From: Bacteroidota bacterium
GTDB taxonomy: Bacteria; Bacteroidota; Ignavibacteria; Ignavibacteriales; Ignavibacteriaceae
NCBI GenBank assembly: GCA_023406915.1
Contig: JAEXTR010000379.1
Span: forward strand, 1 to 13,515
Length of the DNA: 13,515 nt
Reading direction: 5' to 3'
Shown here piece by piece: positions 6,241 to 13,515 of this stretch. How positions within the stretch are numbered: position 1 is the first letter of the stretch; every line of letters begins with the position of its first letter. The translations under genes and the position numbers were made by a program. Below the pieces are notes generated by a model. That model saw only the letters and a program-made list of their open reading frames with translations, had not been told where the DNA came from and did no database searches.

Positions 6241-7809
6241 CTACTTCACCAGTCCGGCTTTCATTACTTTGTGATAACCTCCTGCTATCACTGAAATAAG
6301 ATAAATCCCGCTCGCATACTCGGTGAAATGTACCGGTATTGAATACATCCCCTTACTCATTGATGGATGATAAAATACTTCTTTCACACTTCCGGTCAGA
6401 TCGATAATCCTCACCTTGACTGGCAGCGCATTCTCTGATATTTCCAGCCTAATCACAGTACTGGCATTGAATGGATTAGGATATGGCTCCGAAATACTGA
6501 TCTGCTCAGGTGCATTCGTAATCGTCATTGTTGGTGAATAATGGTATGAACCATCGGTATCTATTTGCTTTAACCGGTACATCGTTGGTAGGGGACCCGG
6601 ATTCGCATCAACCCATACATAGGTCCGTGGGGCATTGCTGTTCCCCCCTGCCCTGACCTCATCCACTTGCACCCACTCGCTTTTATCGTTATTTTTCTTC
6701 TCAATGCCAAAAGCATAGCTGTTCACTTCTGTCACCGTCGTCCAGCTTATCTGCACCCCCTGTTCAATTCTGGCAGCATGCAAAGAACCATACACAACCG
6801 GCAGCGGATTGGACGGAATCGTACCTGCCAATGCATCCGCCAGCTTCTGCATATTCGTCTCATTGTCCCGTAATCCGGTATTCGCCTGCTCTATATGTAA
6901 AAATCTGCCCTGTGATGTGGAGGCACTCTTCGTACAGGGGTCAATACTTCCATTGATCAGCCTCCCCTGAACATTCGTCGTTCCGGTCAGCTTTGACCAT
7001 GTCGTATCAATGTGAAGTATCTTGAATGTCAGCGTTGGGTCTATGGCGAGCAGATTCGTTTTCAGCGTCGACAAATAATCGGTTATCGGGGTCACTTTCG
7101 TGCCGTTGCTCATGATCAGATGGGGGTCACTCACACCCTTTGAGAATCCATGATTTTGCACCACAATCAGTTGAGGTATTTGTTGTTGCATCAATTCAGT
7201 CATTGCATAAAAAAAATCTTCTGTGTTATGAGCCTGATCTGAACGGCTGAAAGCAGTAGTGTCCCCCGTGCATACAGTTGTGCTTCCTGCACAAACCGAA
7301 GTATCTAAACTGTTACAGCGATGCGCGCCCGCGATTGCCAGTGCCCGGGCTGATGTAGTGTTATAGATAATCACCCCCTGTAAACCGGTATTATAATCAA
7401 ACAATGGATGAGGTGATTGTATAAATAGGTTTTGCCGCTCCGGCATCTGACTCAGAATAAAAATACCCCAATAATTCACACTCAGGTTTTGTTTCTCTAT
7501 GATATAATGCACCCGGTCAGGGTGAAATGATGTGTCGGTAAACACCGTCACCCGGTATCCATAAGAGGCAGCCATCCCATGTGCCGAAGTGGGGTCATCG
7601 GACAAAAGATGCAGAATCGTTGCCTGGAAGGAGTCTATCTGTGATGCTGTAGGAGGTACATACTCATCCGTACCTGACCCGGGCAATGCATTGATGAATG
7701 TTGTAACCCTTGTCTTCAGCACTCCCGTTTCTAACACCTGGGGAATGATCATACTCTGCCCAAGGAACAGCAACACTGCTATCCTGGCATAAATACCAAT
7801 ATATCGCAT
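6241..7809 (-). CDS. Secreted putative metallohydrolase with T9SS sorting domain
   Basis: The 522-residue product begins with a signal peptide (about residues 1-24). The N-terminal domain (about 45-330) carries a spaced set of histidine motifs: SPHPLFD 132-138, AGAHR 160-164, SDQAHN 190-195, QNHGF 218-222 and HIEQANTGLR 305-314. This order loosely resembles N-formylglutamate amidohydrolase and M14-like zinc hydrolases, where similar motifs bind zinc and an arginine binds a carboxylate. I infer a metal-dependent amidohydrolase or peptidase acting outside the cell, but the family is not certain. Cysteines 165, 173, 180 and 292 could form disulfides. Residues about 337-430 are an Ig-like linker, and 438-522 are a sorting domain with PYPNPFNAST. 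AAAGG lies about seven bases before the ATG at 7809. The stop directly abuts the stop of the convergent exported-protein gene. Confidence 0.8.
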   Translation of the reverse strand: MRYIGIYARIAVLLFLGQSMIIPQVLETGVLKTRVTTFINALPGSGTDEYVPPTASQIDSFQATILHLLSDDPTSAHGMAASYGYRVTVFTDTSFHPDRVHYIIEKQNLSVNYWGIFILSQMPERQNLFIQSPHPLFDYNTGLQGVIIYNTTSARALAIAGAHRCNSLDTSVCAGSTTVCTGDTTAFSRSDQAHNTEDFFYAMTELMQQQIPQLIVVQNHGFSKGVSDPHLIMSNGTKVTPITDYLSTLKTNLLAIDPTLTFKILHIDTTWSKLTGTTNVQGRLINGSIDPCTKSASTSQGRFLHIEQANTGLRDNETNMQKLADALAGTIPSNPLPVVYGSLHAARIEQGVQISWTTVTEVNSYAFGIEKKNNDKSEWVQVDEVRAGGNSNAPRTYVWVDANPGPLPTMYRLKQIDTDGSYHYSPTMTITNAPEQISISEPYPNPFNASTVIRLEISENALPVKVRIIDLTGSVKEVFYHPSMSKGMYSIPVHFTEYASGIYLISVIAGGYHKVMKAGLVK

Positions 7810-7878
7810 AATGAGCCTTTACACACACAATGTAGGAGGGAATTCTTGCAGGAAATATATAAATAATATTTCGCTAAT

Positions 7879-7886
7879 GAAAGATA
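7879..7886 (-). promoter_or_regulatory. Candidate -7 promoter element of the putative metallohydrolase gene
   Basis: On the minus strand this reads TATCTTTC, one base from TAnnTTTG and about 70 bases before the start at 7809. No -33 TTG is visible at the expected spacing, because the phnW terminator T tract occupies that place. Confidence 0.35.
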
Positions 7887-7892
7887 CGGGGG

Positions 7893-7940
7893 AAAAAGAA
7901 AAAGGCAGATGCGGTCCGAAAAGTGAACTGCATCTGCCTT
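7893..7940 (-). terminator. Intrinsic terminator of phnW
   Basis: A perfect 11-base stem (AAGGCAGATGC 7902-7912 with GCATCTGCCTT 7930-7940) and a 17-base loop are followed on the minus strand by TTTTTCTTTTT. It lies about 28 bases after the phnW stop codon. Confidence 0.9.
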
Positions 7941-7967
7941 CGTATAATCATAGTAGGCGTTGTGAAA

Positions 7968-9095
7968 TCAGAGGGTGACTTTCATCTCCTCAAGAGTCGA
8001 CCGGATCGCCGCCAGCAGGGTATAAATATCCTGCTCAAACAATCTGCCTATATTCCCGATCCTGAAGCAATCTGCCTTACTCAGTTTACCGGGATAAATA
8101 ACCTGATCCTTTTCATTCAAACGACGGTAAAACTCACCAAAGTCAAAATTCTTGTGTTCAGGATACAGGAAAGAAGTAATGATATACCCCTGGTTCTCTC
8201 TTGGCACATACTCTTTAAATCCAAGCTCAGCCATTCCTGCCTGGAGCACCTCATAATTGTGCTTATACCGCGCTGCCCGTGCCTCAATACCCCCCTCTTC
8301 TTCAAGCTCCAGCAATGCCTGATGAAATGCCATGATCGCATGGGTGGGTGGGGTGAAACGGAACTGTCCGCTCTCTTCAAGCCCCTTCCACTGACTGTAC
8401 AGGTCAAGTGACAGCGACCTCGTCGATGGTCCAATCTTTTTCAACTCATCAAGCTTCGCTATTACAAAAGAGAACCCAGGAACCCCTTCAATACATTTAT
8501 TAGAGGAACTCACAATAAAATCAATGCCCGCCTGATTCAGATTTACAGGCACGGCGCCAAAAGAACTCATGGCATCAACAATGTAAACCTTATTATGCTT
8601 TTTTACCACAGCGCCAATCTCAGTAACCGGATTAATCAGCCCTGATGTTGTTTCGGAATGAATCACCGCTACATGCGTAATCGATGTATCTGCGGCAAGC
8701 ACTTTCTCAACATCAGCAGGCACTGGAAGTGCATCCTCACCATACACCAGTTCCGCGAAGGCTATCCCATGAATCTGCGCCATCTTCCTGATTCGCTCTC
8801 CATAGGCACCATTGATAATAATCAGCAGCTTCCCATCCTTTGGCACTGCAGATGTTATCACGCTCTCCACACCGAACGTCCCGCTTCCCTGCATCAGTAC
8901 GGTATCATATTCAGCGGTATCAACACCTCCGAGCGCAACAAGCTTCCTGCGCACTTCCTTAATCATTTCAACAAAGGTGAAGTCTCTGGAACCCAAATCA
9001 CGCAGCATTGCCATTTTCACGGTTTTACTTGTGGTGAGTGGTCCTGGGGTAAAAAGGATTTTATCTTTCCATCCGGATAAACGGGGATTAGCCAT
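7968..9095 (-). CDS. phnW: 2-aminoethylphosphonate-pyruvate transaminase
   Basis: The 375-residue PLP enzyme transfers the amino group of 2-aminoethylphosphonate to pyruvate, giving phosphonoacetaldehyde and alanine. It is a class V fold-type I aminotransferase. Motifs closely match known PhnW proteins: LFTPGPLTTSKTVK 14-27, QGSGTFGVESVI 69-80, HSETTSG 146-152, VDAMSSFG 173-180 with PLP-contacting D174, SSSNKCIEGVPGF 196-208 with the Schiff-base lysine K200, and YPGKLSKADCFRIGNIG 334-350. The frame extends upstream to 9158, but the ATG at 9095 places the TPGPL motif as in homologues; its ribosome site (AAGAG) is weak. No phnX, phnA/phnY, pepM, ppd or phosphonate transporter gene is in the window. 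Whether it acts in phosphonate breakdown or in making aminoethylphosphonate for surface glycans cannot be decided here. Confidence 0.93.
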   Translation of the reverse strand: MANPRLSGWKDKILFTPGPLTTSKTVKMAMLRDLGSRDFTFVEMIKEVRRKLVALGGVDTAEYDTVLMQGSGTFGVESVITSAVPKDGKLLIIINGAYGERIRKMAQIHGIAFAELVYGEDALPVPADVEKVLAADTSITHVAVIHSETTSGLINPVTEIGAVVKKHNKVYIVDAMSSFGAVPVNLNQAGIDFIVSSSNKCIEGVPGFSFVIAKLDELKKIGPSTRSLSLDLYSQWKGLEESGQFRFTPPTHAIMAFHQALLELEEEGGIEARAARYKHNYEVLQAGMAELGFKEYVPRENQGYIITSFLYPEHKNFDFGEFYRRLNEKDQVIYPGKLSKADCFRIGNIGRLFEQDIYTLLAAIRSTLEEMKVTL

Positions 9096-9135
9096 ACTCT
9101 TGTTTCTTTCTATCAATATCATTGAAATTACAGTG

Positions 9136-9143
9136 CAAAAATA
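9136..9143 (-). promoter_or_regulatory. Candidate -7 promoter element of phnW
   Basis: On the minus strand this reads TATTTTTG, an exact fit to TAnnTTTG, about 40 bases before the chosen phnW start at 9095. It lies inside the reading frame extended to 9158, which also argues for the shorter start. No convincing -33 box is seen. Confidence 0.45.
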
Positions 9144-9350
9144 CGCAAATGGTTTCAATCAGCAGCCATATACATCCGTACTTCTATAGCACTCCTCTGT
9201 TTTGACGAACGCACAGGCACAGCAGTTCGTATTCCAAATCAATATTTCTGACATTCCAACAAATCATTTTTCTCCCTTTTTAATTGTATCAGGAATTCAG
9301 TAGATTATCATAAAAGAAACAAATCATCTGATCATTTATGTGTCTTCAAT

Positions 9351-9356
9351 AAGGAG
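9351..9356 (+). promoter_or_regulatory. Ribosome binding site that fixes the propeller protein start
   Basis: AAGGAG lies four bases before the ATG at 9361. It selects that ATG over the in-frame GTG at 9340, which would add seven residues before the signal peptide. Confidence 0.8.
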
Positions 9357-9360
9357 CCTT

Positions 9361-11757
9361 ATGAAACAAACTCTGTACCTTGCAACCATGCTGATACTCT
9401 TTGCCTTCTCTGTTGGTCTCGCCCAGCACACCATCATCCCTGTCAGGAAGGCAACCTTCCAGGGTGACCTGCGTGACTTCAGCGAAGCTTCCGGCAATCT
9501 CTTCGCTGTTGGATACAATCTGGGTATTAAAAGCTTTGTCGTTAAATCCACCAATAACGGTATATCCTGGACCGAACTCACTTCCCCTTTTGCTGCGGGA
9601 GATAACCTCACCACAATCGCATTCCCAACCCCGCAATTGGGTCTGGTTGCCGGCAGTGGCGGCGCTATCTGGCGAACCACTGATGGAGGTACAACCTGGA
9701 ATACTGTTTCTGCGGCTGGCTATACTGGCGGCATCAATGATCTGGTCATGCTAGATGCTACAACTGGCTATGCATGCGGCAGCAGCAATAATAACTTTAA
9801 TGTCCTGAAAACCACCGATGGTGGCGCAACCTGGACCGGTATCAACACTGGTAACACCAACACAATGTACTCCATGGCATGGCTTAACACCAATGAATGC
9901 GTCATCGTTGGTGCATCCGGCAGGTTCCTGAAGACTACCAATGGCGGCACTTCCTGGACTGCTGGCACCGTTACTGGTTCAACCTCCGCCTTCTATGCAG
10001 TTACCGCTGTTTCCCCAACTACCCTCTATGCAACAGGAACTCTGGGCGCCTTCGCAAAGAGCACCGATGCCGGCGCAACCTTTTCATTTGTCGGTCAGAT
10101 CGTTAGCGGTGCCATGTACACGCTTCACTTCACCGATGCCAATAATGGTGTTGCTCTCGGCACGAATGGCTTAGGCTATCGCACGACCAATGCCGGTACA
10201 TCATGGACAGAAATAAACACTATGACGTCTGAAGTAATCAGAACCAGTTTTAAATCTGCCACCCGATTGTTCGCCGGTGCTTACCGCAGCACTCTTTTGT
10301 ATTCTGATGATAACGGTCTGACCTGGATCCCAGCCTCAAACAGTTCCCGCGATATGTATGGCATACGCCTGGACCAGGATCAGAATATCGTGATCGCCGG
10401 TGATCGGGGTGAAATTAACATTTCAACAAACAACGGCACTACTTGGGATAAAACTTCCTTTATTACCGGCAACATTCTGTACGATGCCGTAAAGTTCGGA
10501 TCAACCATCTACACATGCGGCCGTAATGGTGGATTCTTCGTTTCTACAAACAATGGCAGCACGTGGACTGATCGCACACAAGGTTCTGCTACAACCCGCT
10601 TCTACAAAATGCAGTTCCATACCCCAACAGCGGCACACATGGTTTCAAATGAGGGAACTGTCCTCTATACTACAGATGGCGGTACAAGCTGGTCAACACA
10701 GGTATCATTGCTGAACACCACCCTGTATGATATCAATATGCTTTCCCCGACTCTCGGATATGCATGCGGTTCCGGTGAACGTATCTTCAAAACCACCGAC
10801 GGCGTTACCTGGAGCCATGGCACTATGGTGTCACCCAGCGGACAACTGACCGGCATATATATGCTTGATGAACTCCGTGGTTTCGTGTGTGGCGAAAGAG
10901 GTGCAGTGTATAAAACAACTGATGGCTTCCAGTCTGTCCAGCTCCTCACAGATACACTTGCCCTGCAGCAAAACCTTATACACGATGTGGTTGCATTTGA
11001 TATAAATAATGTATGGGCTGTGGGAACTGGTGGACTGCTGCTCCGCTCTTCTTCCCCATCTCAAATGGTACCTGTACAGAACACAGGAATTACTGAGGAC
11101 CTCCTGGCTCTTACAAAGTCTGGTACCCAATACCTCCTCGCAAGCGGAACAGATGGTAAGGTCTATTCTATCCGGGACGGAATCATTCCGGTCGAATTGC
11201 TCTCTTTCACGGCTGTGCCCAATGCGGGTTCTATCGTTCTCGAATGGAGCACTGCAACAGAACTCAATAATCAGGGCTTTACCGTTCTCTATCAAAGGGA
11301 TGGAAACTCAAACTGGCAGGAAGCCGGATTTGTACCAGGCAGCGGCACTACTACCACCCCGCAACGCTATCACTTCACCATTCCGGATCTGGCATCTGGC
11401 AGCTACCGGGTTACCCTCAGGCAGACTGACTTCGACGGAACCTCGCGCCTTCTCAATGAAGTGCTCGTCTCACTGATGCCATCACAGTTTCAGCTTCATC
11501 AGAACTACCCTAATCCGTTCAATCCTTCCACAGCAATCAGTTTCTCTATTCCTGTGAAAAGTGAAGTCACCCTGAGGGTATATGACCTATTGGGTAATTC
11601 CGTCGCTACTCTGGCACAGAGTGTCCGCGAGGCAGGGTCGCATACCGTGAACTTCAACGCTGCTGCTAACGGTAACCCTCTTGCTGCCGGGGTCTACTTC
11701 TACACGCTCCGCGCAGGTGATTTCTCATCTACAAAAAAGATGATCCTTCTTCCATAA
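9361..11757 (+). CDS. Secreted Asp-box (YCF48/BNR-like) beta-propeller protein with T9SS sorting domain
   Basis: The 798-residue product has a signal peptide (MKQTLYLATMLILFAFSVGLAQ). Residues about 30-608 are a repeat array. Twelve Asp-box-like motifs of the S/T-T-D/N-x-G-x-T/S-W type start near residues 63, 107, 151, 192, 234, 276, 315, 355, 395, 437, 478 and 519, spaced 39-44 residues apart. Two weaker repeats near 561 and 602 would make 14, fitting two seven-bladed propellers. The fold is shared by YCF48/HCF136, sialidases and GH74 glucanases; no catalytic residues can be assigned. Residues about 609-705 are the Ig/fibronectin-like linker (PVELLSFTA, TATELNNQGF), and 711-798 are a sorting domain (NYPNPFNPST 715-724) ending in KKMILLP. 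It is probably a surface or secreted binding protein. A strong terminator follows. Confidence 0.9.
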   Translation: MKQTLYLATMLILFAFSVGLAQHTIIPVRKATFQGDLRDFSEASGNLFAVGYNLGIKSFVVKSTNNGISWTELTSPFAAGDNLTTIAFPTPQLGLVAGSGGAIWRTTDGGTTWNTVSAAGYTGGINDLVMLDATTGYACGSSNNNFNVLKTTDGGATWTGINTGNTNTMYSMAWLNTNECVIVGASGRFLKTTNGGTSWTAGTVTGSTSAFYAVTAVSPTTLYATGTLGAFAKSTDAGATFSFVGQIVSGAMYTLHFTDANNGVALGTNGLGYRTTNAGTSWTEINTMTSEVIRTSFKSATRLFAGAYRSTLLYSDDNGLTWIPASNSSRDMYGIRLDQDQNIVIAGDRGEINISTNNGTTWDKTSFITGNILYDAVKFGSTIYTCGRNGGFFVSTNNGSTWTDRTQGSATTRFYKMQFHTPTAAHMVSNEGTVLYTTDGGTSWSTQVSLLNTTLYDINMLSPTLGYACGSGERIFKTTDGVTWSHGTMVSPSGQLTGIYMLDELRGFVCGERGAVYKTTDGFQSVQLLTDTLALQQNLIHDVVAFDINNVWAVGTGGLLLRSSSPSQMVPVQNTGITEDLLALTKSGTQYLLASGTDGKVYSIRDGIIPVELLSFTAVPNAGSIVLEWSTATELNNQGFTVLYQRDGNSNWQEAGFVPGSGTTTTPQRYHFTIPDLASGSYRVTLRQTDFDGTSRLLNEVLVSLMPSQFQLHQNYPNPFNPSTAISFSIPVKSEVTLRVYDLLGNSVATLAQSVREAGSHTVNFNAAANGNPLAAGVYFYTLRAGDFSSTKKMILLP

Positions 11758-11776
11758 ACCTTTCTTTTTCTCCTCG

Positions 11777-11809
11777 GGTGCGGATGCATGTGCATTCGCA
11801 CCTTTTTTT
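11777..11809 (+). terminator. Intrinsic terminator of the propeller gene
   Basis: A 12-base stem with one G-T wobble (GGTGCGGATGCA 11777-11788 with TGCATTCGCACC 11791-11802) forms a tight loop and is followed by seven T. It lies 20 bases after the stop codon. Confidence 0.93.
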
Positions 11810-11825
11810 ATCTCCCTCTCCTGTC

Positions 11826-11833
11826 TATTTTTA
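11826..11833 (+). promoter_or_regulatory. Candidate -7 promoter element of the sppA-like gene
   Basis: TATTTTTA is one base from TAnnTTTG and lies about 33 bases before the ATG at 11867. No -33 TTG is seen, as the upstream sequence is the T tract of the preceding terminator. Confidence 0.35.
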
Positions 11834-11866
11834 GAGAGTCATTCAAACCATTTTAGAGGTCTGCCC

Positions 11867-13515
11867 ATGCGTCGCAAAGCTCTCATCTCCCTACTGCTTT
11901 TATTGCTCTTTACCGGAACCTCCATTCCGCAGTACATTGACCATTATCACCAGCTCGACTTTCAGTCAATGCCGTCAGGTGCCGGCAGATTCGGGCTCTA
12001 TGGCTTCGATAACCCTGCAATCCTCTCCCTCGTGGAAGGTCCCAACCTCCTGTTCCAGTATGCACAGTACGAAGAGAACCGGAACCTGAAGCGCTATGGA
12101 GCCTTCGCAGCCGTTCCAAACTTCGGTTTTGGGGTGCTGCATACTGAGCACTTGAATAAAAGCGCTCAACTCTACAAGGCATCCGCCGCTTTTGGTGATG
12201 AACGTATCAGCGCTGGCATCAGCTATGGCTGGAGCAGCGGGGATGGTAAAGCTTTCAACCTCTACAATCAGTTCTCTGCCGGATTCCTGTTCAGAACAAC
12301 CAGACACTTTTCCCTCTCGGGTGTAGCAGTGCTCCCGGGCAGGGAACGGGAAAACTATGCCGTGCTCGAAGCAGCAATTCGCCCTGCCGGAAATGAAAAA
12401 GTCACCATCTTTGGTGATGTGGTAATCAGTAAAAATATGTCCGCCTATCGCGACCGCTGGAGCGTTGGTGCCCAGCTTGAACTCCTCCCCGGCTTACGCC
12501 TCAATGGCAGATACTTCGAAAGTAAACTCTTCAGACTGGGGGCTGAAGTAAGCTTTGGTCACTTCGGCGTCTCAGCCCAAACCCATCATGACCAAAACAG
12601 TCAGTATTCCCACACCACTGTCGGACTCAGGATCGGAACCTATGACCGCACCCTCTTCAAGGGTCTCAGCTCTCAGTCATTCTACAAGGTTGCCCTCCCC
12701 GGCGGACTCAAGTATCAGCGCTTTCAGTGGTTCGATTCCGGTGTCACCCTGCTCGATATGATTCAGAACCTGAAGGCTGCTGCTGAAGACAATACTGTCG
12801 CAGGCGTCTACCTTGACCTGTCTGATGCTGGCGGCAATCGTGAACTCCTCTGGGAATTGCGGCAGGAACTCCTTCGCTTTAAGGCACAGGGGAAAAAGAT
12901 TGTGGCATATATCCGCAACACAAATATCGATGTGTATCAGGTTGCCACTGTTGCTGATGCCATCGTCATGGATCCTGTGTGCATGCTCACGCTCGAAGGA
13001 TACCTCGCCGGCAGAACCTTCTTCAAAGGCACACTTGATAAACTTGGTATTGGCTTCTCTGAATGGCGCTTCTTTACCTACAAATCCGCTCTGGAGAATT
13101 TCTCCCGCGATGCAATGAGTGAGACAGATAAGGAACAGCGCCAGCTAATCATCGATGAGTATCACCGCACCGCTAAAGAAACTATATGTCAGGCACGGAA
13201 CATTTCATCACAGACTTTTGATTCCCTGGTAAATGGCTATGTCGTCTTTACTCCGCAGGAAGCCCTCAAAGCTGGCTTGATTGATGCGATCGGCAGAATA
13301 GATACCGTGCAGGAAACGATTAAAAAAATCTCTGGCTCAGAGAAGCCCTTTTCCGGTTCTGCCTCACTCACCAGCCTGCAGCTGCCTCAGGATGATATGT
13401 GGGGCGGCTACCCCAAAATAGCAATCATCTACGCTCTCGGTGCCACCTCAATGGATGATGGTATCAGGGCTAGAAGTCTTGTCAATGAAATTGCAAAAGC
13501 CGGCAGTGATAATAC
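11867..13515 (+). CDS. sppA: SppA-type S49 signal peptide peptidase with N-terminal beta-barrel-like domain (partial)
   Basis: The frame runs off the right edge after 549 codons. A signal peptide (MRRKALISLLLLLLFTGTS) replaces the N-terminal membrane anchor of ordinary SppA. Residues about 30-265 contain SGAGRFGLYGFDNPAIL (37-53), a start typical of FadL/PorV-like outer-membrane proteins, then alternating polar/apolar strand pairs (for example SAGISYGW 115-122, SVGAQLELL 199-207, RLGAEVSFG 223-231). From about 272 the S49 fold begins: VAGVYLDLSD 311-320, GKKIVAYI 342-349, and FTYKSALENFSRDAMS 403-418, where K406 matches the catalytic lysine of E. coli SppA (K209). A second S49 half starts at PKIAIIYALG (516-525), but the catalytic serine lies beyond the edge. 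Such enzymes degrade cleaved signal peptides or other envelope peptides. AGAGG lies seven bases before the ATG. Confidence 0.87.
   Translation, partial: MRRKALISLLLLLLFTGTSIPQYIDHYHQLDFQSMPSGAGRFGLYGFDNPAILSLVEGPNLLFQYAQYEENRNLKRYGAFAAVPNFGFGVLHTEHLNKSAQLYKASAAFGDERISAGISYGWSSGDGKAFNLYNQFSAGFLFRTTRHFSLSGVAVLPGRERENYAVLEAAIRPAGNEKVTIFGDVVISKNMSAYRDRWSVGAQLELLPGLRLNGRYFESKLFRLGAEVSFGHFGVSAQTHHDQNSQYSHTTVGLRIGTYDRTLFKGLSSQSFYKVALPGGLKYQRFQWFDSGVTLLDMIQNLKAAAEDNTVAGVYLDLSDAGGNRELLWELRQELLRFKAQGKKIVAYIRNTNIDVYQVATVADAIVMDPVCMLTLEGYLAGRTFFKGTLDKLGIGFSEWRFFTYKSALENFSRDAMSETDKEQRQLIIDEYHRTAKETICQARNISSQTFDSLVNGYVVFTPQEALKAGLIDAIGRIDTVQETIKKISGSEKPFSGSASLTSLQLPQDDMWGGYPKIAIIYALGATSMDDGIRARSLVNEIAKAGSDN

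Larger units (their letters stand above)
9096..9360. other. Intergenic region between divergent phnW and propeller gene
   Basis: This 265-base AT-rich gap holds the phnW -7-like element at 9136-9143 and, on the other side, the ribosome site at 9351-9356. A TTGTAT at 9284-9289 with TATCAT at 9306-9311 (16 bases between) could be a promoter for the propeller gene, but it does not match the element seen before the other genes. I see no RNA gene, repeat or open frame of substance in the rest. Confidence 0.6.

Noticed and set aside
6271..6291. Small hairpin (GTGATA with TATCAC) just after the convergent junction
   Set aside because: It has only six base pairs, sits inside the putative metallohydrolase gene and has no T run, so it is not a credible terminator.
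9284..9311. TTGTAT and TATCAT as a classical -35/-10 promoter for the propeller gene
   Set aside because: It is a weak match and unlike the element before the other genes; kept only as a note in the intergenic entry.
10831..11476. Frames of about 155 residues overlapping the propeller gene on both strands
   Set aside because: They lie wholly within the coding frame of the repeat and linker domains and show no domain or start signal.
11910..13118. Several frames of 60-110 residues on both strands at the right end
   Set aside because: They are shadows of the long SppA-type frame starting at 11867, which continues past the window edge and has clear S49 motifs.

Overview
The window (13,515 bases, roughly balanced base composition, AT-rich intergenic gaps) looks like chromosomal DNA from the Bacteroidetes/Chlorobi/Ignavibacteria side of the FCB group. 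The main evidence is four proteins ending in a type IX secretion (T9SS) type A sorting domain with the NYPNPFNPST-type motif, which is especially typical of Ignavibacteria and Kapabacteria-like lineages. Six of eight gene starts also have an upstream TAT(C/T)TTT element resembling the Bacteroidetes -7 box (TAnnTTTG). I cannot fix the genus. There is no rRNA, tRNA, CRISPR array, insertion sequence or phage gene. The longest gap between genes is about 265 bases, so no stretch above 300 bases lacks a gene.

Layout. 1-249 (+) is the tail of a T9SS-sorted protein. 326-1183 (-) is a short-chain dehydrogenase/reductase. 1304-3100 (-) is an exported beta-helix protein with a T9SS tail. 3168-3785 (-) is phosphoglycerate mutase (gpmA). 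A divergent promoter region with a striking inverted repeat separates gpmA from a three-gene (+) operon at 3981-6240, whose genes are joined by ATGA start/stop overlaps: a degenerate ABC ATPase, an FtsX/MacB-like permease and a small exported protein. That operon meets, with no base between, a (-) gene at 6241-7809 for a secreted putative metallohydrolase with a T9SS tail. 7968-9095 (-) is 2-aminoethylphosphonate-pyruvate transaminase (phnW). 9361-11757 (+) is a large Asp-box beta-propeller protein with a T9SS tail. 11867 to the end (+) is a truncated SppA-type S49 peptidase preceded by what looks like an outer-membrane beta-barrel domain.

How it fits together. The window mixes housekeeping metabolism (gpmA), single metabolic enzymes (phnW, the SDR) and cell-surface or secretion functions: four T9SS cargoes, an ABC exporter-like module and an envelope peptidase. 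The full-length T9SS proteins share a modular tail, an Ig/fibronectin-like linker followed by the sorting domain, behind three unrelated N-terminal folds. Strong intrinsic terminators close the beta-helix gene, gpmA, phnW and the propeller gene. The observations most worth a second look are the beta-barrel/SppA fusion, the coupled ABC operon with its non-canonical ATPase, the symmetric inverted repeat between gpmA and that operon, and the secreted hydrolase with an HxE/HGF histidine pattern.
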